The notes under the pieces are model-generated. The model was not told where the DNA came from. It ran no database searches and saw only the letters and a program-made list of their open reading frames with translations. Below are positions 11,578-24,200 of a stretch of 64,000 bases of DNA, one piece after another (positions within the stretch are counted from its first letter, which is position 1; each line of letters starts with the position of its first letter). The stretch lies in NCBI GenBank assembly GCA_007258455.2, contig VDFB02000003.1:39931986-39995985 (forward strand), read 5' to 3'. Origin of the DNA: Sequoia sempervirens. Lineage: Eukaryota > Streptophyta > Pinopsida > Cupressales > Cupressaceae. A program made the position numbers and the translations under genes.

Positions 11578-13443
11578 TGTAATGTCCCCTTCTCGAGCAT
11601 GATCTTTTCTGTTGACCGTTGGCCTATTCTGGAGACCCGTAGGCTACTCGGGGGTGAAATTAGGGTTTCATGTTGGAGGTTGCTATTGCTCGTGAATTGG
11701 TGATTGAACTGCGGTTTCCTTTTGGGTTTTCCGTGAGCTTCGCGGTGATGTGATTTTCTTGGCATTCCGAGCACCTTCATGAATTTACTATTTTTAGTAA
11801 ATTCTATTTCTGGCAGTGGTCCTGTTGGCTTCGGCACGGTTGGCTCTCATCTTCAGTCAGTCCAGTTGGTTTGATCAATCTTGACCTTGGGAAGCATTTT
11901 TTGGTGAGATATCCAGTTGATTTAAAAATGTTATATTTTAAAGTTATATTTTAATATTGTGACCCCTTAGCCTAGTGAAACAACTTTAAGTTGTTCTTAA
12001 AAGGGGGACTTTGAGGGGTGGCGCCTCATGGAGACATTTCTTTATGTTCTAAGGTTCAAATATCAATGTTTGAAAATGGACGCCCATCTTGTGGAGGAGA
12101 TTATTTCTAAATTAAAGTCAAATTTATCTTGAGGAAAAGGGACGCCATCTTTGGAGGGAAAATGAGTTATTTCAAATTTGAAAAGTTAGGGTTTCTAGAA
12201 ACTTCTGGAGAGTCTTCACAAAGTTATAAAAGGAGGTCTGGGGTCTTCATTTGGATTATCTGATATCTTGAGTAATGTTATGCTGCCGAAATGGTGTTGG
12301 ATTGCTTCGAGGAATGAATGCCTCCTAGCTTGGCTCAACTTCGTGCTTGAGAGATAGCACCTAGTGGAGAGGTTTGCTTGCTTTTGAGTGATTTTGTAGT
12401 GAGTTTGCTTATAGCTGTTGTTTCTTCATTGTAATCCTTATATTTGCAAAATAATCGAAAAATCTGGAGTTGCTGGTTTGTGTTGCAGATTGGGTTTTTG
12501 TCTCATAAGTCTTAGTGTGATTTTATTCTGGTTCTGGGTAGTTTACCCATGCAATTGCTAGACTAGGGCGCCCCTCTCTATGAAGTTTGGGATTTTATTA
12601 TGAAGTCTTCAATTTTATAAGTCAAAATCGCCCCTCCTTGCAGCCGTACCTTTCTAGTCTTCATTGGGATTCGTGCCAAAAATAAATATCAACGTTTAAG
12701 GTCTGATTTCTGTTATCATCTTGGGTGCCTACATTATAAGAGTACTTTGCATCAGATTTCATGCAATTTGAGTGAGTAATGAGTGAGTTGTGAACTTTTC
12801 ATTGAGTTTCTGTATTGCTGGTTGGGTAATTTCAGTCTTTGTTCAGTCATGACAGCTTGCATAAAGTCCACCATTTGAGTTAGGTTTGGAATGGGAGTCA
12901 TAGAGAGCATTAAGGACAACATTATACATTGTAGCAGCATTGTGAACTTTCTTATCTTGTGCTTTAGCAGACTAAACTCTCATATTGTAAGCTGAACAGT
13001 AGTACTGTCAGCATCTTTCTTATTCTTGCTAATTTCATACTTTGTAATGCCCACTGAATAAGTGGAAGAGGCTGGCTTGCCGCCTGTTTACTTTGAGTTG
13101 CATTGTAGTTTTCAATATCTCCACCATATGGTCGCCTCATTTCCATTCTGGATTGAGTAACACATACTTGGTGTTGAGTTACTTTCTGCATTGTAATTGA
13201 TAAGGATCCTCTGACCATATGCATGCCATCATCTGGCGCATCCTTGGTTAGGGTTACTTCAATTTGTGCATTGCATCGAGATCCTCTAACCACATGCTAA
13301 CACCTTGCCCATCTCGGGATCCTGGTGTACATCCTTGGTTAGAGTTGAATTCTGCATTGTTAGTTATTTGCTAACCCTAACGGGTGCATGTTGTTTGTAA
13401 TCACATTCAAAATCAAAATTTTTTTTTGGCTCGGAATATTTCA
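11578..13443 (+). repeat. Element A 3' LTR
   Basis: 1866 bp, near-identical to 4880-6746, followed by TSD TGCTA. It carries the inverted repeat at 11782-11803 and a TATA box at 12225-12231. Confidence 0.97.
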
Positions 13444-13448
13444 TGCTA

Positions 13449-14312
13449 GGCAGTTGCCGGAATGATCCTGCTAAAAATAGTAAGTCTTTGAAAAGTGATT
13501 ATTTCCGCTTGCATGTCACATCACCGCGTAGCTCTTGAAAAATCCATAAAGAATAACCTGACGTGCGTTGAAAAGCCTTGCATGCAAACCCAAAAAATAG
13601 CCTTCGAAGACGGCGCCTGAAAAAGTCCTGATCTTGGTTTGCATGTTATACCACTGCGAAGCCCTCAAAAAACCCACAAGGAATGTTCAGACATGCAAAG
13701 AAAATTTCAACATGCAAACCCTAAAAATAGCCTCTATAGGTTGAATACTGAAAGTGATTGTCTCATTTTGCATGTTATATCACTGCGTAGCTCTCAGAAA
13801 ACCCAGAAAGAATCTCCAGACATGCATTGAAGAACTTTGCATATAAACCCTAAAATCTGCCCCTGAAAGTGAACTTGCTAAAAATAGAAAGTTGTTCGAT
13901 CTGGCTCAAATTTTGCAGACAGATAGCTTAACGTGTTCTGGATGCAGTGTAACGATCGGAACTTCAAAAAAGTGCTGAGAGAACGCCCCAAATTGAACAC
14001 TTACTAAAAATAGTAAGTCGTCGGAATTCGCTGAAATTTAGCTGGGAACCTGCTGGAAGCATACTAATTTCAACATGAGGCTCAGATTCCAATTTACTCA
14101 CTCCACTTGACCAAAAAAGTACAAACCGTAATTCTCAGACTTGGCCAAAATCTTACGTTTAAGCTCAATGGTAGGCATATCCCTGGAAAGGCAGATAGCA
14201 GAAAGAAGACAGAGAGAGAGAGAGAGAGAAACCAAAGCCAAAGGACCATAATGGAGCAAAAATTAGGGGGTCCCCATTTTGAATGGGGCGATGTGTGAAA
14301 AAGGTCACAACA
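13449..14312 (-). repeat. Giant-LTR copy D, 5' end of LTR
   Basis: Continues copy D on the right of element A. It contains four CTAAAAATAG boxes (13471, 13721, 13878, 14004), the last inside a perfect ACTTACTA-AAAA-TAGTAAGT inverted repeat (13999-14018). A GA-rich tract precedes the LTR terminus GGTCACAACA. No gene is seen. Confidence 0.85.
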
Positions 14313-14544
14313 CCACCAAACTGTATTTTCCATGACTTTGTGTCCTTTGTTAGACTCTCTTCAGAACAAGCAATGTTCTGATCTTCAGTTTCCATCTTTG
14401 GCAGAGTCGCATAATTTTTGGGACTTGTTTTAGGCTTTGCTCCAGCTGGAATAGATGACTTGAGCACAGCGTGCTTCTTTACAACTTTGAGAATCTGATC
14501 TAGTTGTTCTGGATGATCCTGAAGATATTTCAGTTGAGAGATTT
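14313..14544 (-). pseudogene. Element F/G gag-pol fragment (3' piece)
   Basis: Minus-strand frame reading ISQLKYLQDHPEQLDQILK and continuing to KSWKIQFGG, where LTR copy D interrupts it. Removing element H (14545-26638) and one GATTT copy joins it in frame to the gag fragment ending at 26644 (KTKVQ then ISQLK). It lies in the gag-protease linker region; protease and RT of this element would lie further left, outside the window. Confidence 0.75.
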
Positions 14545-15912
14545 TGTAGAAACCCCTGTTGTCACTAAACTTTGAATCTGTCTGTTTTTGCTTGTTTTGA
14601 ACGTTTTTGATGTTTTTGGTGTTTTTTTGCATAAAGATGTAAAATGCGATTTTGCAAGAATTTACTAATAAATTCAAATAAAATATTACAATGCCAAGAA
14701 TGATGGAAACTATTGAATCTAACAATGCCAGACTGTTTATTGATCTACTGGAGTGATTACATTAAAGATCTGATAACATGCAAATGAAAAAGCAACACTT
14801 TTTTGATGAAAACCTGATATTGCAGCAGCCTGATGATCTTCATGAAATGGTACGGCTGTAATAGAAAACACTTTCTCCCTCCGCCAAATGATCCAGAATG
14901 ATGCCAGATGAAAATACGCCCCTGTTGGTGAAGACAGAGTGCTCAAAGGTGAAGCGCTTTTCCCAAGGTGAAAAGTACGGCCTGGTACAAGGCAGTACGG
15001 CCTAGCAGCAGCCTGGTACGGCTCAGCAACAGCAAATACAAATCTGTACGGATCTTGAGAATAATATCTGGGACTTGGAAAATGGACGCCAATATTGTAG
15101 ACCCCTTTCCGGATGATTTCCAAATCAAAAACCCTGAAGATGAATCAACTGTGAAGCTCTGTGATAACTTCTGGATGAAGGTATCTCTCTGAAAGCAATA
15201 GATCAGCTGATATTTCACAGCCTCTGAACTGCAACATTGAAGATGGCTCGTTCTCCAATGCCAAACGAAAACTGGAACCCTTGGCTCTGTTCTCAGAAGA
15301 AGACTTGATCAAAAATTCGATTTCAACATAATGAACTCTTTCCAATGAAAATTCTTTATATTTCTCAAGAAGTTGACTTCTCTCCAAAAAAGCAATCATT
15401 TAAATAAAATTGGATTTTCACTTTTAATTATTCCAAAGTTGGACGCCTCTTTTTAATAAAAAGGTTAATTAAAAATGGTCCCCTTCTCAATGATGGTCGA
15501 CCCCTTTAAAAATTCACTTAAGTTATAATATTAAATAATATTATAACTTTATAATATAAGCTCTAGATAATTAATATTAAATTTAACAATTAAATTATTA
15601 ATATCTCCCTCAAAATATGTCCGATTCACGAACCGTCTAAAGCTGGTGAATAAGTGAGTGATTCTACACATGACCAAACCATACTGCTAAAAATAGCAGG
15701 GGTGCTTCGCTGAATGCCAAATATTGCTAAAAATAGCAAGTCAGGCAAAAGACGTCCGAATGAGCCCGAACGAAAGCCAACTGGTAAATTCTGACAATCC
15801 GAAGCCAAGCCAAGCTCCATCAAGACTCTCTATCCATCCTATCAGCCTACGAGGGTCGCATAATAGGCTAATCATAAGCTCTGAGAGATGTCAACTGGAA
15901 GGGGACATGATA
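14545..15912 (-). repeat. Element H 3' LTR
   Basis: 1368 bp, partner of 25257-26638. The terminal CA has become TA on the plus strand at 15911-15912. It contains perfect inverted repeats CTGCTA-AAAA-TAGCAG (15684-15699) and TTGCTA-AAAA-TAGCAA (15724-15739), plus a GTACGG-rich patch at 14970-15045. Confidence 0.95.
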
Positions 15913-15925
15913 GTCCGCCCCTCCT
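15913..15925 (-). other. Element H polypurine tract
   Basis: On the minus strand AGGAGGGGCGGAC directly precedes the 3' LTR, matching the tract of element A. Confidence 0.8.
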
Positions 15926-18914
15926 GAAATTGCTTGTCCTCAAGCAATCTCAACTCCGGATGCTGCAAAATATCCTCACTCTCCCACGTAGCATCCTCCA
16001 CTGGCAAATCCCTCCATTTCACCAAATATTCCCTAATAGTCCTCCTACGCAACTGTCTCTCTCTGTACTCCAGAATAGACTCAGGTACTAAAATCAACTT
16101 TCCCTCGTCATCTAAGGGAGGTAAAACTGTTGAAGGCACCACACGGTGTCCCAACGCCTTCTTGAGACATGACATGTGAAAAACATTGTGGACCTTGCTA
16201 TCCGCCGGAAGCTCTAGCTCATAAGCCACCTCTCCAACACGCCTCAGAATCCTGAAAGGACCATAATATCGTGGCTTAAGCTTCTCCGAACCACTCTTCC
16301 TAAGAGTAGACTGGCGGTAGGGCTGCAGCATAAGATAAACCATGTCACCCACCTCGAAAGACCTTTCTGTCCTCTTCTGATCTGCGTACTGCTTCTGCTG
16401 ATTCTGTGCCTTAGCAATATTCTCCTTGAGAGCCCTCATAGTGTCCTGACTCTCCTGCAACAAATCTCCAGCACTCGGCACTCTACTGTCACTCAGTAGC
16501 AAATTCAGAAAACTCGGCGCCTCATAACCGTACAACGCCATGAAAGGGGACATCTGAATGGTCATGTGGAATGTAGTGTTGTAGCAATACTCGCACAAAT
16601 AAATCCACTTGACCCAAGCCTTTTGCTGCCCTACAATGTAGTTCCTGAGGTAACCTTCCACCCATTTATTCACTATCTTCGTCTGCCCATCAGTCTGCGA
16701 GTGGTAACTGGTGCTCAGTGTAAGCTCGGTCCCACAAAGTCTGAACACCTCCTGCCAGAAGTGACTCAAGAACCGACTATCCCTGTCGCTCACTATGCTC
16801 CGAGGCAACCCATGTAGTCTGAAAACCTCACGGAAGAAGACCTCTGCTACCTGTGTAGCTGTGTAAGTGGTGGTGATCGGAAAGAAGTGGGCATACTTTG
16901 TTAGCCGATCCACAACTACATATATGCAATCCCGTCCTTGGGCCTTAGGCAAGCCCATAATAAAATCCATCGATAGGCATTCCCACTTCCTATCAGGAAT
17001 CGGAAGTGGCTGCAATAATCCTGCCGGATACGTGTTCTCCTGCTTGTTCTGATGACAAACAGGGCACTCACGCACATACTGAAGAACATCCGCCTTAAGA
17101 CCTTTCCATGTAAATCTCTCCCAAATCTGTCTGTACGTTTTGAAGTACCCGGGATGTCCTGCTGTAGGTACATCATGAAAGGCTCGCATGATAGTGTTCT
17201 TCATCTCTGAACCTGGGATCAAATAAATCCTGTTCTTGTAAATGATCAAGTCATTCACAAGCGTGTATCTGGTGTCAACCATCGATCCCTTAACAATACT
17301 GGATGCCCAAGTATCCTTGGCATACTCTGCCACAATCAAATGCCTCCAATCCTTTGTAATGTGAACCATAGAGCTCAGATAAGGCCTGCGTGAGAGAGCG
17401 TCAGCCACTACATTCTGGGTGCCTTTGATGTAAGAGATATCAAAGTCATATGCCTGCAATTTACTCACCCACTTCTGCTGACGATCATTGAGATCTCGCT
17501 GCCCCAGGAAATGCCTCAAACTGTTGTGGTCAGTTTTAATGCAAAACTTATTGCCCACAAGATACTGCCTAAATTTGGCCAAGGCATGCATTATGGCCAA
17601 CATTTCCTTATCATAAATATTGTAGAGCCTTGTTGTGACCTTTTCACACATCGCCCCATTCAAGATGGGGACCCCTAATTTTTGCTCCATTCTGGTCATT
17701 TTTGCTTTGGTTTTTGTGTGTGTCTCTCTCTCTCCGTCTGTCTCTTTTCTATGGTCTGCTTCCTGGGGACGTTCCCGTCTGCAAGCTTCAACATGAATTT
17801 GGCCAAGTCTGAAATTAGGGTTTGAGTCTTTCCAGCCAATTTGAAGTCAAACGAGGTGAATACATTGAAAATTGAGCTTAACATTGTTGTCAGCATGTTT
17901 CCAGCAGGCTCTCAGCAAATTTTCATCGAATTCTAAGGTACTTACTATTTTTAGTAAATTAATGAAATTCGAGGGGCAGTGGTAAACTGTTTTGAAGTTA
18001 GAGCAGTCCGCACCACCTTTCAATTATATCAAAGGCTGCTTGCAGAATTTGGTAACGGATAACTTACTATTTTAAGTCCAACCCAGGGACAATTTGATTC
18101 GAGATCACGAGTTTTTCTTTGCATATGCGGATATTCATACGGGTTTTGAGACCTTAGCAATGATGTAACATGCAAGGCGAGGGCGACAACTTTCGAGAAT
18201 TGGTCTTAGAGGCTATTTTAGGGTTTTGCATCGCCGAGGTTTCGTAATGAATTGATTCTGATGGGTTTTAGAGCCCGATGGTGTGACATGCAAGCGGAGA
18301 TTCTCCTCGATAAGGAACTATTTTTAGCGGGTATGTCGACGGTAAACTTCCGGCAATTGAGAATCATGAAGTCGCGGTGCCGCGAAGCGCCAAACAAAGC
18401 GAGTTCATTTGTCATCGGGCGAATTATGGTTTCAACCCGAACCTAAAATAGAGTAAAGTCAAAATTTTTGAAGCAGTGTAAACCATCGCGATCAGTATCC
18501 TTCAGGCTATCTGCTGGTAAAATTTCAAGTCGAACGGAGCACTTACTATTTATAGTAAGTCAATTTGGAAACTGGCTAAAATAGTAAATTATTTGTCGCG
18601 TCGGTACCAACGGAAGGCGGTACGCGTGGTGAGGCCTCATTAAAATTTCAACAAGTTGATGGGCGGTATCCGGAAATAGCCGGTTACTTATTTATAGCAA
18701 AACCATGAAACATGCTAAAATAAAGCTGGGTATTATTTGGAAATGGCAGTCTTGTGGTTGATAAGGTTATGAAGAAGCTATGTTTAAAATTTCAAGTTGA
18801 TCTGAGCTTCAGAAGACGCAAATTCAGAGAACTTATTATAAATAGCAAGGTATGAAATACTGGCAAGGAACGAGAAAATTTGTCTAAGTCTGGAACTTCA
18901 TCCAGCGGGCCTAG

Positions 18915-19640
18915 TGAAATGCGCCCAAGTCAGTGAGAAAGTTCAAGAAAATGCTAAGTATGAAGTTCATCCTTCTCAGGCATTAAAATGCGCCCAAAGC
19001 AAGAAAGGTCAACAAGAGTCAAAGTTTTTCATCCTCCTCTCACCCCAAAATGCGCCCACCTTGAAGCATGAAAGTTTTAAAAAAATGGCTAAGTTAAAAC
19101 TCATCCTGCACATATGTCAAAATGCGCCCATCCTCCTCCTAAGTGGAAATGCGCCAAGTTCTAAAAAGGTCAAAGGGAGTCAACATCATTCATCCTCCTT
19201 GCATGCTCAAATGCGCCCAAAATGGGCCATGTAAAGACAAAAGGAGGAGGGAATATTCCAAGAGGTGGCGTTGCATGTGTTTCATCCCTCATAGGCTCCA
19301 AAATGCGCCCTTGTTTTAAACTTCATCCTCCACCTACATCAAAATGCGCCCATGCAGGAATAAGTTAGAAGCAAGTCAACAAGGTCAAAGATTTTTGTCC
19401 TCCTCACCCCTCCAAATGCGCCCAAGTTTAGTGAGGTAAAAGTAAGTGAAGGTGGTAAGCGGGGTGAAATGTGATTAATGGCATGGTGAAAATAATATGC
19501 TAGGCGTCATCTCTCTTCAAGTGATAAATGCGCTCAAGGTGGTGGATGTTGGAGAATTTTCCTAAGGCGTGTGGAGTGTGAGAACAAGATGTTGGGCGTG
19601 GTTTTATCCTTCACACGTGTTAATATGCGCCAAGTAAAGA
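18915..19640 (+). repeat. AAATGCGCCC array in LTR B
   Basis: About a dozen copies of AAATGCGCCC or one-base variants (for example near 18920, 18990, 19050, 19125, 19210, 19305, 19345 and 19420) on otherwise poorly conserved sequence. It is the same motif array as in LTR copies C and D. Confidence 0.75.
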
Positions 19641-21240
19641 GTAAGTGTGGTGGTGAAATAAAAAGTGCTAGGCGTTGAAGGTGATGAGTGGTAAGGTGTT
19701 AGAAAATTTTTCTGAAGCATATGAAGTATGAAATAAAGTGCTAGGTGTGGTAATATTATTCTCCAAATGCTATGCGCCAAGGGTGGCAAAGTGAAATAAA
19801 GTATAAGAAGGGTGATGAAATATTTCTCTAAGGCGTTGGAAGTGGAGTCTTCTGGCAAGTGTAAAAGAGGAGAGGTTTAATATGCTAGGCGTGGTGAAAT
19901 ACAAGTTGTTGGTAAATATTGCTAAGGCGTTGAAGTTGCAAAGTGATAAAATTTCCTCTAAGGCATTGGAGCTCCAAAAATATTTTTCAAGTGTGAAGTT
20001 AAATACGAAGTGGTGGCTAGAAAATAAAATGTGCCAGGCATCTCTGTGAATAAAATTTTCTAAGTGAAGTTGGTATTTTCATAGGCAAAAGTGGATCGAG
20101 TTGGATATAAAATTTTTAAGGCAAAATTTTCCAAAGAGATGATTTAAAAAAAAATTTCTAAGGCACAAAATATTTTCTTCCTCTAGAAAATGCGCCTAGA
20201 CTCTGAAGAGATAAGATTTTCTTGAAGCACGAGCAGAGTTGCCAGAGATGAAGTCAGTGATTGCCAGCTGCACAGAATTGATACAAATTTTCCAAGTCAG
20301 AGCAAAATTCTCAGAGGGGATCGAAGAACGAGGACAAAATTGTTGAAAGAATAATTTTCTAAGGTTCAAAATTCAGAGAAATAAAATGAACCCGTTCGTT
20401 GTGCACCCATGGGTTCGATGCGTTCTGGAGAAAATTTTCTTCTGGGTATCGAAAGATTATCGATGAGGAGTTTTAAAGGTCTTCAGCGGCTTGTCGAGAA
20501 TTTGGGATGAAGATTTTAAGTGGGCACCAGGTTGATGAATTTCCTAAGGGAAATTTAAAAATTTTCTAAGGCAAAAATGAAGAAAATGTGTTTTCAAGGT
20601 GAAATCCTCTAGGCGATGAATTTGAAAGCGCCTGGGTGGTTGCTGATCCTTGCGTGAGATGGTTTGCTTGGGCTTGAGAAATGAATAAAATCGAGGTTAT
20701 GAGCTCAGCGGGTAAGAAATAATTTCTCAAAGATGAAATTTATCTAAAGGCATGAACTTAAGGCATAAAGTTAGCTGATGAAGCGGCAAGTTGGGCGTGA
20801 GGATGGTGGAAGGTGAGTTAAGTTTATATCGCGAAGTGTTCTAATACCCTTCTCCTTTGCTTGTTGTTTCGCGGGAGGACGTCGAGATCAAGCGTGATGA
20901 CTTGAAGTGGAAGCACGATGAAGATGAGTTTCAATCTCGAAGGAGGAAAATTTGCAAGAAAATGGCTAAGTGTTAAGACTTAGTATAACTCGAAGTGACG
21001 AAGATGAAAACCCTCAAGTGGAAGAAATCAAAGAACAACGCCAAGAAAGAAGATCGAGAACAGTGTGAACGCGTCTACAAATGGAATCTTCTAGAAGGAT
21101 GATGGTGGACATTATGGCACATTTATTACCCCACTCTCCTCTGTGGCGGGTTTTAGGGCAATATTATTTAGGGCTGAGGTGGCACGATTCTGGCCACTCT
21201 ATTGATTGTAACCCTAGCCGTCTTTTGGGACTTGGCTAGC

Positions 21241-21250
21241 TATATAAAGG
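21241..21250 (+). promoter_or_regulatory. TATA box of LTR B
   Basis: TATATAAAGG followed by GGGAGTCCCCC, conserved with TATAAAAGGGGGAGTCCCC in LTR C. About 930 bp remain to the LTR end, giving a plausible U3/R boundary near 21270. Confidence 0.7.
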
Positions 21251-24200
21251 GGGAGTCCCCCTCATTTGTAATGCATTAGATTAGACATTGGAATAGTAGA
21301 CAGTAGACATTGAGAGAGTATTAGCATTAGAATTAGATAGTGTAGCATTGTAGAGCATTTTTGCATAATTTGGAGAAGAGAGAAAGTTTTCCCTTTGAAA
21401 ACTTTTGAGGAGATTGTTGTGTAACACATTTTATGAATAGATCTTTTCATTGATGATGGAATTAGTCTTGTCATGAAATGCTAGCAAGGTTTCTTCTTCC
21501 TTTCGTATCCAAGTAGCTTAAATTCATGCAAGTAGCTTACTTTGGTGTGTGGTGTTTCATTGAGATAGCTTAGCTTTATTCCATACCACTAGCGGCTTGT
21601 TGATGATAAGTTCGCCTTGTGTGGTCAACTGGACATGACATTGAGTTTAACCGGTTGTGGTTTACATGCCTGTCGCGTGGATTAGATGGTGTGTGTATGT
21701 TAAATTATAACTTGAACATCTTTTTGCTATCCCTTGAAGATTGCACCGATTTTCTTGAGAAATTTTGTCCAGGCGGAGGCTAGGTGAAATCTGGTTGAGA
21801 ATCTATTGAAATGAAGCTCCACATATCACGCATTTAGAATAGAACATAAACTTCTTAGGCCCTACACCCTTTTTAAATTAGGTTCATTTCAGGGTTAGAA
21901 TTAGGAAACTGGCTCACACAGCAAATCATTTGAATCACCGAAGCCTTAGTCTCTTGTTTGTTGTTAGCCGTCGAACAATTGTGTAAGTCCCCTTGACATA
22001 CCCGGCAATATCTGTCGAGAGCCAAAGCTGAGCCTAATGGCACTCAAGGGAACCTTGGAGTTGAAAGCATGATCTTACTCGCAATCTTAGCATGCTGAAT
22101 ACTTTGTTCAAGAGAGGATAGAGCGTCCGTTGGGAGACTTTATTCTGTGTTGGTGCGGTCTCAAAAACCACGTCAACAAGCCTCTCTGGTCCTCTGAGTT
22201 TTCGGCTCTCATAAACAATAGGGTGCTTGTCCTGCATAAGCACCGCTCCAATGCCCTCACCAGAAGCATCGCACTGAAGCTCAAAAGGCTTCGAAAAATC
22301 CGGTAGTGCCAACACTAGACACGTAGTCATCAACTCCTTGAACCTCACAAAACACTCCTGTGCCTCAGGAGTCTAACAGAATGCACCTTTTTTCAACAAA
22401 TCCGTCATAGGTGCTGCATGTCGTGAATAACCATTCACAAATCTGCGATAAAAACCACACAAGCCAAGAAATCCTCGCAACTGTGTAAGGTTCGCTGGAG
22501 TAGGCCAATCTATAATAGCGCGGTTCTCAGGATCCATCCGCACTCCCTCTGCACTGATGATATGACCTAAGTAGAGCAACTCGGTCATCCCCAAATCACA
22601 TTTGGACTCCTTGGCGTACAAGGACTCCCTCTCTAGAATGCTGAGTACTGTCTCCAGATGAGCCAAATGCTCCTGCCAAGTCCTGCTGTAAATCAAAATA
22701 TCATCGAAGAAGACAAGTACATATCTCCTCAGTAATGAATGGAAGACCCTGTTCATGGTGGACTAAAATGTCGCTGGCGCGTTGGTTAGCCCAAATGGCA
22801 TCACCACAAACTCAAAGTGTCCACAATGACAACGGAATGCAGTCTTCTCAACATCCTGCTTACGAACTCTGATCTGGTGATATCCTGATCTCAAGTCTAT
22901 CTTCGTGAAATAGCATGCACCATGGAGCTCGTCAATAAGCTCGTCAATACGAGGTATGGGGTACCTGTTTTTGATAGTCCTCTTATTCAGGACTCTGTAA
23001 TCTATGCACATGCGAAGGGTACCGTCTTTCTTCTTCACTAAAACAACTGAAGAAGCGAATGGTGATTTACTAGGTCGAATGTGACCCATAGCAAGCAGCT
23101 CCTTGATAGTCTTCTCTATCTCATCCTTCAACCTCTTAGGATGCCTGTAAGGAGTAATCATGACGGGCTTAGCGCCCTCCTCAAGCTCTATAATGTGCTC
23201 AATGCCCCTGTCTGGAGGTCTCCCTGGCGGAATATCACTGAAAACTTTCTCATGCTTGACTCTCAACTGCTAAATGTCAGGATGATACTCTGTCTTATGC
23301 TGTCCCTCCTGTATAGGTGCCAATGTGCACTCGGCAGCCCACTCTACCATGTCATGTCGCATGAGTCTCTCCATCCGACGGAAGGAAATAGTCTTTACAT
23401 TGCTGTCCCGAATGGCCTTCAGGATATGTGTCTTCCCATCCACATCAAACCGAATCTCCATGTCTTTGAGACGAAGAGTGACTTCCTCAAGGGAATGAAG
23501 CCACTTCATGCCCAAGACTAAATCGATATCCCCCATGTTCACCACGTAATAATCAGCCTTGAATTCATAGTTATTCAAGCGCAAGGGAAGATCCTTAATC
23601 ATACGTTCACACCTGAGAGTGTAACCGTCGGCCACCTTAACCCTAATGCCTTCGAACTCCTCAGTTATGAGTCCGCGTTTCTCCACAAATCTAGCATCAA
23701 TAAAATTGTGGGTGGCTCCTGTGTCAAGAAGGGTGATGACCCTCTGTCTTGCCAAAACTCCACGAAGTCTGAATGAACCTTCCTGCTGAATGCTAGATAG
23801 TCGTGCCTCCTGAATCTGAAGCTCTAACTCTGCCTCTGCCTTAGGCTCTGAAGCCTCTGACTCTGACTCCTCAGAACTCTCCTGCTGTTCGGAACTCTCA
23901 GATTCCGACTCCTCGTAATAAGCCCACATCACTCGATTGGCCTTGCCCTTAGGCCGCAAGGGACAATCATGGTTGGCATCATAGGGACCTTTGCAGTAGA
24001 AGCAAAGCTTCTTCCTGCGTAAATCATTAAGAGCCTTGCGATCCAAGGGTGCTGCAGATTTTCCCTTTGAATCATTCCTAAAATCTGATTTCTCTCTGTT
24101 TTTATTGAAGCCCTTATTGTCCCTGAATGAAGAAGTGTTTTTGGAGTTGAATTTGCTGGATGGTGCTGCAAATTCCATGCTGCGTGCCTTCTTCATCGCT

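Larger units (their letters stand above)
4880..13443 (+). mobile_element. Element A: full-length Ty3/gypsy chromovirus
   Basis: A complete 8564 bp LTR element in plus orientation with a perfect 5-bp TSD, TGCTA, at 4875-4879 and 13444-13448. The LTRs begin TGTAATGTCCCC and end GGAATATTTCA. Order is 5' LTR, PBS for initiator tRNA-Met, gag, protease, RT, RNase H, integrase, chromodomain, PPT, 3' LTR. The two LTRs differ by about two dozen substitutions in 1.87 kb by eye, so it inserted fairly recently and looks younger than H and E. It carries about eight nonsense codons and four frameshifts, so it is no longer autonomous. It sits inside giant-LTR copy D. Confidence 0.97.
780..14312 (-). mobile_element. 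Giant-LTR copy D, split by element A
   Basis: Minus-oriented copy of the giant LTR family. Its LTR start (TGTTGTGACC read leftward) is at 14312, and the copy continues left across inserted element A (4880-13443) to the ORF at 780-2307. Removing A and one TSD copy rejoins a sequence that aligns with positions 1-70 (GCCGGAATG then CTGCTAAAAATAG). Landmarks in the giant-LTR order are CTAAAAATAG boxes, a GGGCGCATTT array (3350-4300), a GATACCCAGAAGAAAAT block (3213) and then the ORF. The TATA box and U5 seen in copies B and C are absent, so they either lie left of the window beyond the next insertion or were lost. It interrupts a gag frame at 14312/14313; flank CCACC (14313-14317) is the predicted TSD. 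Confidence 0.7.
17631..22178 (+). mobile_element. Solo LTR B, giant family (4548 bp)
   Basis: Bounded by TGTTGTGACC and CGTCAACA, with TSD AGCCT at 17626-17630 and 22179-22183. Removing it restores an uninterrupted RNase H frame of element H (RKLRGPERL then YNIYDKEM), which proves the boundaries. No internal region is present. Order is CTA(A/T)4TAG boxes (17945, 18318, 18546), an AAATGCGCCC array (18915-19640), degenerate TTTTCTAAG-rich stretches, a decayed ORF start near 20880, the TATA box at 21241 and about 0.9 kb of R-U5. U3 is therefore about 3.6 kb, unusually long. No intact gene is seen. Confidence 0.97.

Noticed and set aside
14313..14317. CCACC as confirmed TSD of giant-LTR copy D
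   Set aside because: The matching left flank is not in the window, so it is only a prediction.
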